DNA of 64,000 nt from Gordonia insulae (GTDB taxonomy: Bacteria > Actinomycetota > Actinomycetes > Mycobacteriales > Mycobacteriaceae). The stretch lies in the NCBI RefSeq assembly GCF_003855095.1, contig NZ_CP033972.1, positions 2,604,001 to 2,668,000 on the forward strand, written 5' to 3'. The notes under the pieces are model-generated. The model had not been told where the DNA came from. It did not search any database and saw only the letters and a list, made by a program, of their open reading frames with translations. Every line of letters starts with the position of its first letter. Position 1 is the first letter of the stretch. Shown here in pieces: positions 53,011 through 62,877 of the stretch. A program made the translations under genes and the position numbers.

Positions 53011-53594
53011 AGCCAGGTGTCGCCTCCGGTCCAGGTGAGGAAGTTCTCCAATTCGGCCTGTGCGGGTGTGACCCGCGGATGCTCGGTTGACAGGTAGCCG
53101 CCGCGATAGAACAGCAACGGCTTGTCCTGCAACACTTCCCCGAGCGTTCGTGCGCGGCCGATGACGATGTGGTGGTCGCCACCGTCGGTGACCCGCTCCA
53201 CGTCGCATTCCACCCAGGTGAGTGCGTGCCGGATCACCGGCAGGCCCGCGGGCGACGGATCCCAGGTGACGTTGCGGAACTTGTCGTCGCCCGGGGCCCC
53301 GAAGGCCGCACTCACATCCTGCTGACGATTCGACAGGATGTTGACACAGAAGTTGCCGGTCTGCTCGATGACCTTCCAGCTCCGCGAGGTCTTCATCGGA
53401 CAGAAGATCACCAGCGGCGGGTCCAGCGACAGTGCGGCAAACGACTGGCACGCGAAGCCGACCGGCGCCCCGGCGCCGTCGAGGGTCGTGATGACGGTGA
53501 CGCCGGTGCAGAACTGTCCCATCGCGGTGCGGAACTGCCGCGAATCGAAATCGTCGGAGCCGTACGGGGTTCGCGTCATCTCAGCTCGGGTCAT
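53007..53594 (-). CDS. hsaB: HsaB, flavin reductase of the 3-HSA hydroxylase
   Basis: This protein of about 195 residues supplies reduced flavin to HsaA. FRTAMGQFCTGVTVITT, GFACQSFAALSLDPPLVIFC, SWKVIEQTGNFCVNIL and the terminal DTWL match recalled HsaB. The start is ambiguous because a 15-bp tandem duplication provides ATGs at 53594 and 53579; 53594 follows the hsaC stop by one base. Confidence 0.92.
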   Translation of the reverse strand: MTRAEMTRTPYGSDDFDSRQFRTAMGQFCTGVTVITTLDGAGAPVGFACQSFAALSLDPPLVIFCPMKTSRSWKVIEQTGNFCVNILSNRQQDVSAAFGAPGDDKFRNVTWDPSPAGLPVIRHALTWVECDVERVTDGGDHHIVIGRARTLGEVLQDKPLLFYRGGYLSTEHPRVTPAQAELENFLTWTGGDTWL

Positions 53595-53595
53595 C

Positions 53596-54576
<981 letters not shown>

Positions 54577-55803
54577 TCAGACCATGGTGTCGCCGATGGG
54601 AATCCCGAACTCCCCGTTCCCGAAGGCGACGTAGGCGCGTTCGGGGTCGTTGGCGGCGTGCACCCGACCCGCATGAGCGTCGCGCCAGAAGCGCTGGATC
54701 GGCGTGTCGTTGTCCAGTGCATGCGCGCCGGAGTTCTCGAAGAGCAGGTCGATCGCGGCGATCGCCCGCCCGGTGGCCCGTACCTGGTCACGACGTGCCG
54801 CCAGACGGAGCTCCATCGGCACCTCCTCGCCGGCGAGGATCAGGTCGTACTCGGCCTGCAGGTTGCCGGAGAGCTGACGCCACGCGGCGTCGATGTCGCT
54901 GGCGGCCTCGGCGATCCGGACCTTCGCGAACGGATCCTCCTTGGCCTTCTCACCGGCGTACGCGGCACGCACACGCTTGCCCTGGTGCTCGACGTGGGCG
55001 TGGTAGGCGCCGTACGCCATGCCGACGATGGGCGTCGCGATGGTGCTCGGATGGATGGTGCCCCACGGCATCTTGTAGACCGGGGCGGTGTTCTGCTCGA
55101 GTCCGGGGCTCTCGCCCATGCTCATCGTCCGCATGCTCAGCATGCGATGGCGCGGCACGAAGACGTCCTTCACCTCGATCGTGTTCGAGCCCGTTCCGCG
55201 CAGACCCACCACGTTCCACACGTCCTTGATCGTGTAGTCGCTGCGAGGGATGAGGAAGCTGACGAAGTCGACCGGCTTGCCGTTCTTGATGACCGGACCA
55301 CCGACGAAGACCCAGTCGGCGGTCTCGCAGCCCGACGACCACGCCCACGACCCGTTGACCTTGTAGCCGCCGTCGACGACCTCACCCATGCCCATCGGCG
55401 CGTACGACGAGGAGATCCGAACCGACGTGTCCTTGCCCCACACGTCTTCCTGCGCCTGCTGGTCGAAGAGTGCGAGGTGCCAGTTGTGGATGCCGATGAT
55501 GCCCGAGACCCACCCGGTCGACCCGCAGGCCGTCGCGATACGGCGGACCGCCTCGTAGAAGGTGACCGGATCCACCTGGTAGCCGCCCCACTGCTCGGGC
55601 TGCATCAACTTGAAGAAGCCCGCACCCTCCAGACTGGATACGGTCTCGTCGGGGATCCGGCGAAGATCCTCGGTCTGCTGTGCGCGTTGCTCGAGCTCGG
55701 GAAGGAGTGCATTGATCTTCTCCAGGACCTGCTCGGCCGCTTCGCTCCGCTTGTGGTGATTGGGTCCGCTCACTGCGTTCCCGGCGCCCGGTTGTGCTGG
55801 CAT
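54577..55803 (-). CDS. hsaA: HsaA, oxygenase component of the 3-HSA hydroxylase
   Basis: This 408-residue flavin-dependent monooxygenase of the acyl-CoA-dehydrogenase fold hydroxylates the phenolic seco-steroid 3-HSA. FFKLMQPEQWGGYQVDPVTF, IATACGSTGWVSGIIGIHNW and GSWAWSSGCETADW are characteristic, as is the GTGSNTIEVKDVFVP segment. It is the first gene of the operon and diverges from kshA. Confidence 0.93.
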   Translation of the reverse strand: MPAQPGAGNAVSGPNHHKRSEAAEQVLEKINALLPELEQRAQQTEDLRRIPDETVSSLEGAGFFKLMQPEQWGGYQVDPVTFYEAVRRIATACGSTGWVSGIIGIHNWHLALFDQQAQEDVWGKDTSVRISSSYAPMGMGEVVDGGYKVNGSWAWSSGCETADWVFVGGPVIKNGKPVDFVSFLIPRSDYTIKDVWNVVGLRGTGSNTIEVKDVFVPRHRMLSMRTMSMGESPGLEQNTAPVYKMPWGTIHPSTIATPIVGMAYGAYHAHVEHQGKRVRAAYAGEKAKEDPFAKVRIAEAASDIDAAWRQLSGNLQAEYDLILAGEEVPMELRLAARRDQVRATGRAIAAIDLLFENSGAHALDNDTPIQRFWRDAHAGRVHAANDPERAYVAFGNGEFGIPIGDTMV

Positions 55804-55870
55804 CTCGCCCGCTCCTACTCGTTGCTCGACGACCCTCCGGTCGCCCCTGGTTCTCGTTCGTCCTTGAGAT

Positions 55871-55884
55871 TAGAACACGTTCTC
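55871..55884 (-). promoter_or_regulatory. KstR-like box at the hsaA promoter (one mismatch)
   Basis: On the plus strand TAGAACACGTTCTC fits TnnAACnnGTTnnA except at the final base. It lies 67 bp upstream of the hsaA start, within the hsaA-kshA spacer. Confidence 0.6.
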
Positions 55885-55962
55885 ATTTATGTCGAGCACT
55901 GGGCCTTTGTGCCCGTTTACTGGTCCGATCATCACCCAAGGGCGCGATCGGCTCCCCATTTT

Positions 55963-55976
55963 TGTAACATGTTCTA
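55963..55976 (+). promoter_or_regulatory. KstR box at the kshA promoter (exact consensus)
   Basis: TGTAACATGTTCTA fits TnnAACnnGTTnnA at all fixed bases. It lies 63 bp before the kshA ATG. With the box at 55871 it forms a two-site divergent control region, the normal arrangement of KstR-repressed cholesterol genes. The kstR gene itself is not in the window. Confidence 0.75.
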
Positions 55977-56039
55977 GTATTGGTACGAGGCGATTCGCAC
56001 CGAATGAGCGAGTCCTGCGTCAGATGACAGGAGTAATGG

Positions 56040-57260
56040 ATGTCAGCGACACCCGACACGAAGCCCGGCACCACAGCCCCCGCCGGTGACGATGTCGACG
56101 TCCGCGAGATCGACACGGGCGCGCCACCCACGCGTTTTGCCCGCGGCTGGCACTGCCTTGGCCTGGTCGAGGACTTCACCGACGGCGAACCCCATTCCGT
56201 GCAGATCTTCGGGACCAAGCTGGTGGTGTGGGCCGACGACGACGGCAACGTCAACGTCCTCGACGCGTTCTGCCGGCACATGGGGGGCGACCTCTCCCAG
56301 GGCAGCGTCAAGAACGGCAACGTCGCCTGCCCGTTCCACGGATGGCAGTGGAAGGGCAACGGACGCTGCGCCACAGTGCCCTACGCGAAGCGCAATCCGA
56401 AGCTCGCCAAGACACGAGCATGGCCGACCATGATCCGCAACGGTCAGGTCTTCGTCTACAACGATCCCGAGGGCAATCCCCCGCCCGAGGACTGCATCAT
56501 CCCGGAACTCGAGGAGTTCGGCTCGGACGAGTGGACGCCGTGGACATGGAACCGGATCGTCATCGAGGGCTCCAACTGCCGCGAGATCATCGACAACGTC
56601 GTCGACATGGCGCACTTCTACTACGTGCATTTCGCGCTGCCGGACTATTTCAAGAACGTCTTCGAGGGAGAACTCGCGGCGCAGTACATGAACTCGCACG
56701 GTCGCCCCGACGTCACGCTCGGCACCAACTACGGCGACAGCCGACTGGAGTCCATCGCGGCGTATTACGGGCCGTCCTACATGCTGAACCCGATGGTCCA
56801 GTACTACGGCGGCTACGCGGTGGAGACAATCCTCACCAACTGCCATTACCCGATCGACGCCAATTCGTTCGTGCTGATGTACGGCGTGATGGCGAAGGTC
56901 CCCGAGGGCCTGACCTCCGAGCAGGCCGCCAAGATGGCGAAGAAGATCACCGCCGGCGTCGAGGTGGGGTTCCTCCAGGACGTCGAGATCTGGAAGAACA
57001 AGACACGTATCGACAATCCGCTCCTGGTGGAGGAGGACGGCCCGGTCTACCAGCTGCGCCGGTGGTACGACCAGTTCTACGTCGACAAGGCCGACGTCAC
57101 CGACGAGATGACGCAGCGCTTCGAGTACGAGATCGACACGTCGAAGGCGCTCGAGAGTTGGGGCGAGGAAATCGAGGAGAACCTCAAGCGCCAGCAGGCG
57201 GCGACGGACGACGCGTCCTCCTCGGAGAAGTCCGAGTCGTCGGAGAAGGCGGAGGTCTGA
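56040..57260 (+). CDS. kshA: KshA, oxygenase component of 3-ketosteroid 9-alpha-hydroxylase
   Basis: This 406-residue Rieske oxygenase hydroxylates C9 of 3-ketosteroids, which opens ring B together with KstD. The Rieske ligands are Cys78, His80, Cys97 and His100 (CRH and CPFH). The mononuclear iron site shows Asn186-x2-Asp189-x2-His192-x4-His197 in NVVDMAHFYYVH. AGGAG lies 6 bases before the ATG. It needs a reductase of KshB type, for which the gene at 3565-4596 is a candidate. Confidence 0.95.
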   Translation: MSATPDTKPGTTAPAGDDVDVREIDTGAPPTRFARGWHCLGLVEDFTDGEPHSVQIFGTKLVVWADDDGNVNVLDAFCRHMGGDLSQGSVKNGNVACPFHGWQWKGNGRCATVPYAKRNPKLAKTRAWPTMIRNGQVFVYNDPEGNPPPEDCIIPELEEFGSDEWTPWTWNRIVIEGSNCREIIDNVVDMAHFYYVHFALPDYFKNVFEGELAAQYMNSHGRPDVTLGTNYGDSRLESIAAYYGPSYMLNPMVQYYGGYAVETILTNCHYPIDANSFVLMYGVMAKVPEGLTSEQAAKMAKKITAGVEVGFLQDVEIWKNKTRIDNPLLVEEDGPVYQLRRWYDQFYVDKADVTDEMTQRFEYEIDTSKALESWGEEIEENLKRQQAATDDASSSEKSESSEKAEV

Positions 57261-57264
57261 TCTC

Positions 57265-57663
57265 ATGACGCGGGCGGTGGAGCGCGACGGGATCACCGGC
57301 GGGGAGTGGGCGAAAGCACCCGACTTCCACGGTGACCCCGATCGGCTCGCTGCGGTCAGCGCGGCGACCGAGCGCGACCGCGCCCACTACCTGCGTGGCG
57401 GGATGAGCGAGATCGAGTGCCGGTCGTGCCACGCCTGCGTACTGGTCAAGAAGACGAGTTCCTTTCACACCAGCGTCCAGTGGACCACCGCCGCGCGCGA
57501 GCGGTGCAACGAACTCGAACGCGCGCGTGACGCCGGCCGTGCGCTGCTCCCGGGGGCGATGATGCCGACCTGTCCACGCTTGTCGGCGAGTATCGACCAC
57601 GGCGTCGCGGAGGGGATCATCCCGGCGCATTCACCCGACTCGGACCCCGACGGTTACTGGTGA
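57265..57663 (+). CDS. Small cysteine-containing protein after kshA (Rv3527-like position)
   Basis: This 132-residue protein starts 4 bases after the kshA stop. It has a small cysteine cluster, ECRSCHACVLVKK (about residues 51-63; Cys-x2-Cys-x2-Cys), with a further cysteine in MMPTCPRL. It could bind a metal. In M. tuberculosis a hypothetical gene, Rv3527, also follows kshA, so this is probably its counterpart. Function unknown. Confidence 0.7.
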   Translation: MTRAVERDGITGGEWAKAPDFHGDPDRLAAVSAATERDRAHYLRGGMSEIECRSCHACVLVKKTSSFHTSVQWTTAARERCNELERARDAGRALLPGAMMPTCPRLSASIDHGVAEGIIPAHSPDSDPDGYW

Positions 57664-57748
57664 GGTCACCGGCACCACTTCGGTAACATCTTCACCAATC
57701 TCAAGTGAAGGTTGAGACAAGCGGACGGTCGTACCGCACTCTGGTGCG

Positions 57749-58252
57749 ATGGAAAGTCTTCGACGCCGGACGATCGGCGTGCTCTGTGCAGTGAGCGTGG
57801 CCGCAGGTGTGTCCGTCGCCTCGGTCGGAACCTCGATCGCCGACACCGGTTCGTCCGGGTCATCGGGGTCGGTCGAGATCTATCTGCCCGTACCCAGCCC
57901 GGCCGGGATGCAGGCCCTGACGGCGGCGATGACCCAGGTCGGCCGGCCCTACAAATGGGGTGGCACCGGGCCGTGGGCCTGGGATTGTTCGGGGCTCGTG
58001 CAGTGGGCCTTCTCCACGGCGGGGATCCGGCTACCGCGGACGAGTCAGCAGCAGGCCCGGGTGGGCCACGCGATCCCGCTGTCGGCGCTCGCGCCCGGCG
58101 ACATCATCATCTTCTATCGCGACGCGAGCCATGTGGGCATCTACGCGGGCTTCGGCCAGGTCTTCAACGCCTACGGGCCCAACGGTGTGCCGATCGGCTT
58201 CACCCCGCTGAACCACTGGAGTCACATCAAGACGATCCGCCGATTCGGGTGA
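57749..58252 (+). CDS. Secreted NlpC/P60 peptidoglycan hydrolase
   Basis: This 167-residue protein has a signal peptide (IGVLCAVSVAAGVSVASVG, about residues 9-27) and an NlpC/P60 domain. Cys80 in WDCSGLVQWAF and His128 in ASHVGIY are the catalytic pair, and the MTQVGRPYKWGGTGP segment precedes the cysteine. Family members cut cell-wall peptides. The gene converges with the membrane-protein gene downstream and overlaps it by 26 bp. Confidence 0.9.
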   Translation: MESLRRRTIGVLCAVSVAAGVSVASVGTSIADTGSSGSSGSVEIYLPVPSPAGMQALTAAMTQVGRPYKWGGTGPWAWDCSGLVQWAFSTAGIRLPRTSQQQARVGHAIPLSALAPGDIIIFYRDASHVGIYAGFGQVFNAYGPNGVPIGFTPLNHWSHIKTIRRFG

Positions 58253-58754
58253 TCGCAGCCGCGATCATCAACCCGACGATCCCGATGCTCACCACGACCA
58301 CGCCGATCAGCCCGTAACCGGGCGAGATGAGGGGCGTATCCAGATCGAGTGCCCGATTGACCTGATCGTCCAGCAGATGCGCCGCCGGGTTCGCCACGGT
58401 GAGCACCGCGGCAACCATCGCGACGATCGACGCCAGCGCGATCACGATCAGGGCGGGCCATCGGACCCGCGGACGCCACCACGCGGCCGCGGCGGCGACA
58501 GCGATCACGATTCCGACCACCACGGTCACGAGACCGGGTCGCAGGGTGTGGTCTTCGAGGAACGCCACGTCCTCAGGGCCGGCCCCCGGCACCGACACCC
58601 GGCCGAGGCCGGTGATCGAGGGCCGCACGCCCTCATCGGAGACACCCCACGGCACGAGGCTGAACGCGACCAGCAGGAGTCCTCCACCAAGGGCGGCGGG
58701 CCAGGTGAATCGATGGACGACACCCGGCTTCGCCCGATCTGCTACCTCGGTCAT
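58227..58754 (-). CDS. Small membrane protein of unknown function
   Basis: This 175-residue protein begins right after GGAGGA and overlaps the stop of the TIGR03086-like gene (ATGA). It has about four membrane segments (near residues 18-36, 72-92, 98-118 and 148-168). The first extracytoplasmic loop is about 35 residues long. It resembles the general Trp-associated/DUF2567-like four-helix proteins of actinobacteria only in layout; no family is claimed. Confidence 0.75.
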   Translation of the reverse strand: MTEVADRAKPGVVHRFTWPAALGGGLLLVAFSLVPWGVSDEGVRPSITGLGRVSVPGAGPEDVAFLEDHTLRPGLVTVVVGIVIAVAAAAAWWRPRVRWPALIVIALASIVAMVAAVLTVANPAAHLLDDQVNRALDLDTPLISPGYGLIGVVVVSIGIVGLMIAAAITRIGGSS

Positions 58755-59362
58755 TCCTCCAGACTGCCATGCGGCCAGAACGGATCCCGACCCGTCAGGC
58801 CGGCCAACCGATCGACGAGTCGTGCGTCGTCCGGAATGTCCACCACCGGACCGAACATCCCCTCCCGCTCGCTCTGCGGCTGCGGTGGGAAGTGGAAGTC
58901 GTACACGATCTGCAGGATGCCGTCGGGGAGTTCGTAGTCGACGCCGATGCTGCGCGCGACGTCCCAGCCATGCAGCACCAGTTCCGACAACGCGACGGTG
59001 CCGAGGACCTCGGCCGGCGCCTCCACTCCCCCGGCTTTCGTCATCCCCCGCCAGGCGTCCGGGTCCCGCCAACCGTCCACGAGATCGCCGAGGTTGCGGG
59101 TCAGCGCCGACCGCCACTCCGCGGGCAGTTCGGTGTGCGAGACATCAGGCGCCGTGGATGTCAACGGCCCGTTGTCCTTTCGAGCCGCCGCAGCGAAGGC
59201 CGCACTGAGTCCGACGACATGCCCGAGCATCGCCGCGAGGTCGGTGTCGGTACACGGCGTCGGCCGCCCGAGCATGTCGTCGGAGACCTTCGCCGCGAGT
59301 CCGGCCATCGCGTCGGCCGCGGCGGAGATCTGTGACGCAAAGGTGACATCGGTGTGCTGCAT
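58751..59362 (-). CDS. TIGR03086/mycothiol-dependent maleylpyruvate isomerase-like (DinB-fold) protein
   Basis: This 203-residue four-helix protein has PTPCTDTDLAAMLGHVVGL (about residues 34-52) and ELVLHGWDVARSIG (about 130-143), the typical first and last metal-binding histidine segments of the TIGR03086 group. Related enzymes use mycothiol or bacillithiol. It is co-transcribed with the small membrane protein downstream. Confidence 0.85.
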   Translation of the reverse strand: MQHTDVTFASQISAAADAMAGLAAKVSDDMLGRPTPCTDTDLAAMLGHVVGLSAAFAAAARKDNGPLTSTAPDVSHTELPAEWRSALTRNLGDLVDGWRDPDAWRGMTKAGGVEAPAEVLGTVALSELVLHGWDVARSIGVDYELPDGILQIVYDFHFPPQPQSEREGMFGPVVDIPDDARLVDRLAGLTGRDPFWPHGSLEE

Positions 59363-59522
59363 GGAATTCTCCTCGAGGTATGTCGGCCACGTACAGATGT
59401 CGACTCCACGGCGCGCGGGATCTCATCGCTGTCCGGCCGTTTGCGGCATGTCGGCGATGAGTTTCGACGACGCTGGAGGTCAGCAGTGGTGAATGACCCC
59501 CCAACTCGTGAGAGGACTCGAC

Positions 59523-60323
59523 ATGAGCGACTATTCGGCCCCGGTGGGTGCACCGACCTGGTTCGACCTGATGAGCAGCGATCCGGCGAAAGCGGCCGAG
59601 TTCTATGGCGCGATCTTCGGCTGGGACCTCGAGGGACCGCCCCGCGAGGAGTTCGGCGGATACCAGAACTTCACCAAGAACGGTAAGCGTGTCGCCGGCC
59701 TGAGTCCCTACATGGAGGAGGCGGGCGGACCGGCCAATGTGTGGTCGGTCTATCTGCGCACCGAGGATCCGGCCGCCACCGCGAAAGCCATCGAAGAGGC
59801 CGGGGGCACGGTGATGTTCCCACCGATGGACGTCGGCGACGAGGGCACCATGATGGTCGCCACCGACACCGCCGGCGCGGTCATCGGCTTCTGGAAGCCG
59901 AACCAGCACCACGGATTCAGTGAGTGGGGCGATCACGGCACGCCTTACTGGTTCGAGTCCCACTCGAAGGACTACGCGAAGTCGGTCGACTTCTACAAGG
60001 CGGTCCTCGGTGCCCGGATCGAGGAGGTCGGTACCGGCGGCGACCCGGACGCCATCGGGCCCGATCATTACGGCCAGATGTTCCTGGGCGAGAGTTCCTA
60101 CTCCGGGGTCATGGACGCCGCCAAGATCCATCCGCCGGAGGTACCGTCCTTCTGGCAGGCCTACGTCACGGTCGACGACGTCGATGCCACCGTGGCCCAG
60201 GTGGAGCCGTTGGGCGGCAAGGTCCTGATGCCCGGTGAGGTGACGCCGTACGGCACGCTCGCCACGATCGCCGACCCCAACGGTGCCATCATCTGCCTCG
60301 GACACCCGCCGGCCGGGATGTAG
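59523..60323 (+). CDS. Two-domain glyoxalase/VOC-family protein
   Basis: This 266-residue protein starts 7 bases after GAGAGGA. Two vicinal-oxygen-chelate modules (about 1-130 and 138-266) start with PTWFDLMSSDPAKAAEFYGAIFGW and PYWFESHSKDYAKSVDFYKAVLGA. It is not an extradiol dioxygenase of the HsaC type because ligand histidines are missing at the expected positions. Such proteins are common stress- or antibiotic-related genes in actinobacteria; the substrate is unknown. Confidence 0.85.
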   Translation: MSDYSAPVGAPTWFDLMSSDPAKAAEFYGAIFGWDLEGPPREEFGGYQNFTKNGKRVAGLSPYMEEAGGPANVWSVYLRTEDPAATAKAIEEAGGTVMFPPMDVGDEGTMMVATDTAGAVIGFWKPNQHHGFSEWGDHGTPYWFESHSKDYAKSVDFYKAVLGARIEEVGTGGDPDAIGPDHYGQMFLGESSYSGVMDAAKIHPPEVPSFWQAYVTVDDVDATVAQVEPLGGKVLMPGEVTPYGTLATIADPNGAIICLGHPPAGM

Positions 60324-60433
60324 GCGCACCGAGCGCACACGACAGACGCCCGGGCCGTCGTCAGGCTTCTGCAGTAGGCCGAGAAGCTGATGGCAGCCCG
60401 GGCGTTCGCGTGTGGGCCGCCCGGCGGCCGCGC

Positions 60434-60439
60434 TACGCT
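60434..60439 (+). promoter_or_regulatory. Probable -10 for the pyruvate-dehydrogenase-like gene
   Basis: TACGCT would place the transcript start near 60446, leaving a short leader that holds AGGAGG (from 60447) before the ATG at 60458. Confidence 0.4.
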
Positions 60440-60457
60440 CCTGCACAGGAGGCGCCG

Positions 60458-62791
60458 ATGACCACTTTTTCCCCGCCACCCGCCGATGCCGCTCGCGAGG
60501 TCGACGCCGTTCTCGAACAGATCAGCCGCCGCGTGCTCTGGACGTCGACGGCCATCATCCACCACGCCAACCGGGTGCGACCGAATCCGTCTGGGGTCAA
60601 GGTCGGCGGTCACCAGGCGTCCTGCGCGTCAATGGTCTCGATCATGACCGAGCTCTGGTTCTCACAACTCCGCCCCGGAGACCGGGTCTCGGTGAAACCG
60701 CATGCCGCACCGGTGCTGCACGCCATCAATTACCTACTCGGCGAACTCGACGACGACTACCTTCCGCGGCTCCGTGAGTTCGGCGGTCTGCAGAGCTACC
60801 CGAGTCGCACCAAGGACCCGGACCCGGTCGACTACTCCACGGGTTCGGTCGGGATCGGTGCGACGGCACCGATCTGGGGCGCGATCGCCCGCCGCTACGT
60901 CTCCACCGCATTCGGGGTCAGCGGCGCCGGCCGCCAGTATTCGCTGGTCGGCGATGCCGAACTCGACGAAGGCGCAGTGTGGGAGGCGATCCTGGACTCA
61001 TCGGTGCCCGAGTTGGGTGAGATCGTGTGGATCGTCGACATGAACCGTCAGTCGCTGGATCGCGTGGTGCCCAACATCGCCGCCGGCCGCATCGAGTCGA
61101 TGTTCGCCGCAGCTGGATGGCAGGTGATCACCGTCAAATGGGGCAGGCTGCTCGACGAACTCTTCGGCCGGCCCGGCGGCGCTGCATTACGCACCCGGAT
61201 CACCGAGATGTCCAATCCCGAGTACCAGCGAATGCTGCGCTGCACGGCAGACGAAGTCCGCGAACGCCTCCCGGGCCAAGGCGCCGACGCCACGGCGATC
61301 GGCACGCTCATCGCCGACCTCGACGACGCCACCCTGATCGCCGCGATCCACAACCTCGGCGGGCACGATCTGAGTGCACTGCGTTCGGCGTTCACCCAGA
61401 TCGACGACACCCGGCCGACCGTCATCATCGCCTACACCATCAAGGGCTTCGGGCTGCCCACGCAGGGCCATCCGCAGAACCATTCGTCACTCCTCACCGA
61501 CGAGCAATTCGTCGATCTCGCTACAGAATTGGGCGAGGTCACCACCGATCCGTGGCGGCGGTTCGACGACGGGTCACCGGCCGGTGAACTCTGCGCGGCG
61601 ACGGCGTCGCGGCTGGCCCGGGAGCCCGTACCCACCGCCGAACCGCCCTCGGTTCCCGCAGACATCGGCCGCACGCCGACATCGGTCTCGACGACACAGG
61701 CCGCACTCGGTCGCACGCTGCTCGACCTGACCCGTCAGGCGCCCGATGTCGCCCGCAGGGTGATCACGGTGAGCCCGGATGTCAGTTCCTCCACGAATCT
61801 GGCGGGCTGGCTCAACAAGATCGGCGTGTGGTCGCCGACCGAGCGTCGCGACTGGTTCGATGACGACCGTGAAACGCTCATGCACTGGCGCGAGCGCCCC
61901 ACCGGTCAGCACATGGAACTCGGTATCGCCGAGACCAATCTCGTCGGGCTGATCGGCGAACTCGGCGCCACCTGGAGTCGTTGGGGCGAGCCACTTCTGC
62001 CGATCGGGGTCCTCTACGACCCGTTTGTGGAACGCGCGCTGGAGCCCTGGTCGTTCGGCATCTACGCGGGCGGCCAATCGATCCTCGTCGGCACCCCCGC
62101 GGGCGTCTCGCTCGCACCGGAAGGTGGTGCGCATCAGTCGATCACGACGCCTTCCATCGGGCTGGAACAGCCCGGCTGCGTGAGCTACGAGCCGGCGTTC
62201 GCCGTCGACGTGGAGTGGACGCTGCTCGACTGCCTCGCGCACATGGGTAAGGCGGGCGGTCGGTCGGCGTACCTGCGGCTGTCCACCCGGCCGGTCGAGC
62301 AGGCACTCGCCGCGGTGCCGACCGACCCGGCAGCACGGGAGCGTCGTCGGCGGCAGGTCGTCGCGGGCGCGTACCCACTGCGTCGCACAGCGGAACCGAC
62401 GGTGACCGTCGTCGCGGTCGGCGCCATGGTCACCGATGCACTGGCGGCGTCGGACCGATTGGCGCAGATGGGTATCGACTGCGACGTCGTCGTGGTCACC
62501 AGCCCCGGAATGGTGTTCGACGCGCTCCGGGCCCGGCGTGGGCAAGGCGATGCGCCGACCTGGATTCTGGAGCAGGCCTTTCCGGCAGCCAGAGCGACGC
62601 CGATGGTCACCGTGCTCGACGGCCACCCCCACACGCTCGCGTTCCTGTCGACCATCAATCGCGTCGAGTCGATCGACCTCGGCGTCACATCGTTCGGACA
62701 GTCAGGATCGCCCGAGGACGTGTACCGACTGCACGGCATCGATGACGACGCCATCGTCCGCGCGGCGCTGGACCTGGTGGGGCTGACGTAG
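60458..62791 (+). CDS. Pyruvate-dehydrogenase-E1-like thiamine-diphosphate enzyme (transketolase fold)
   Basis: This 777-residue protein has the homodimeric E1 order. An N-terminal thiamine-diphosphate domain has GDAELDEGAVWEA and VDMNRQSLD (the GDG...N motif). HPQNHSSLLTDEQF leads to a central domain with HMELGIAETNLVGL, the catalytic-glutamate segment, and a C-terminal transketolase-like domain follows. It is about 120 residues shorter than AceE of mycobacteria. No E2 or E3 gene is adjacent, so the acceptor and substrate are uncertain. Confidence 0.83.
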   Translation: MTTFSPPPADAAREVDAVLEQISRRVLWTSTAIIHHANRVRPNPSGVKVGGHQASCASMVSIMTELWFSQLRPGDRVSVKPHAAPVLHAINYLLGELDDDYLPRLREFGGLQSYPSRTKDPDPVDYSTGSVGIGATAPIWGAIARRYVSTAFGVSGAGRQYSLVGDAELDEGAVWEAILDSSVPELGEIVWIVDMNRQSLDRVVPNIAAGRIESMFAAAGWQVITVKWGRLLDELFGRPGGAALRTRITEMSNPEYQRMLRCTADEVRERLPGQGADATAIGTLIADLDDATLIAAIHNLGGHDLSALRSAFTQIDDTRPTVIIAYTIKGFGLPTQGHPQNHSSLLTDEQFVDLATELGEVTTDPWRRFDDGSPAGELCAATASRLAREPVPTAEPPSVPADIGRTPTSVSTTQAALGRTLLDLTRQAPDVARRVITVSPDVSSSTNLAGWLNKIGVWSPTERRDWFDDDRETLMHWRERPTGQHMELGIAETNLVGLIGELGATWSRWGEPLLPIGVLYDPFVERALEPWSFGIYAGGQSILVGTPAGVSLAPEGGAHQSITTPSIGLEQPGCVSYEPAFAVDVEWTLLDCLAHMGKAGGRSAYLRLSTRPVEQALAAVPTDPAARERRRRQVVAGAYPLRRTAEPTVTVVAVGAMVTDALAASDRLAQMGIDCDVVVVTSPGMVFDALRARRGQGDAPTWILEQAFPAARATPMVTVLDGHPHTLAFLSTINRVESIDLGVTSFGQSGSPEDVYRLHGIDDDAIVRAALDLVGLT

Positions 62792-62877
62792 ACCCGCGTC
62801 GAGACATGGACACCAGCGGTGGCAGATCCGCGCGCTGATCCCCATGGTCCATGCCTCGACAGGATTGCCTCCTGTAC

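Noticed and set aside
51757..53451. 564-codon reading of the DUF1214 gene
   Set aside because: The first 147 codons are the out-of-frame shadow of hsaB. The ATG at 53010 overlaps the hsaB stop.
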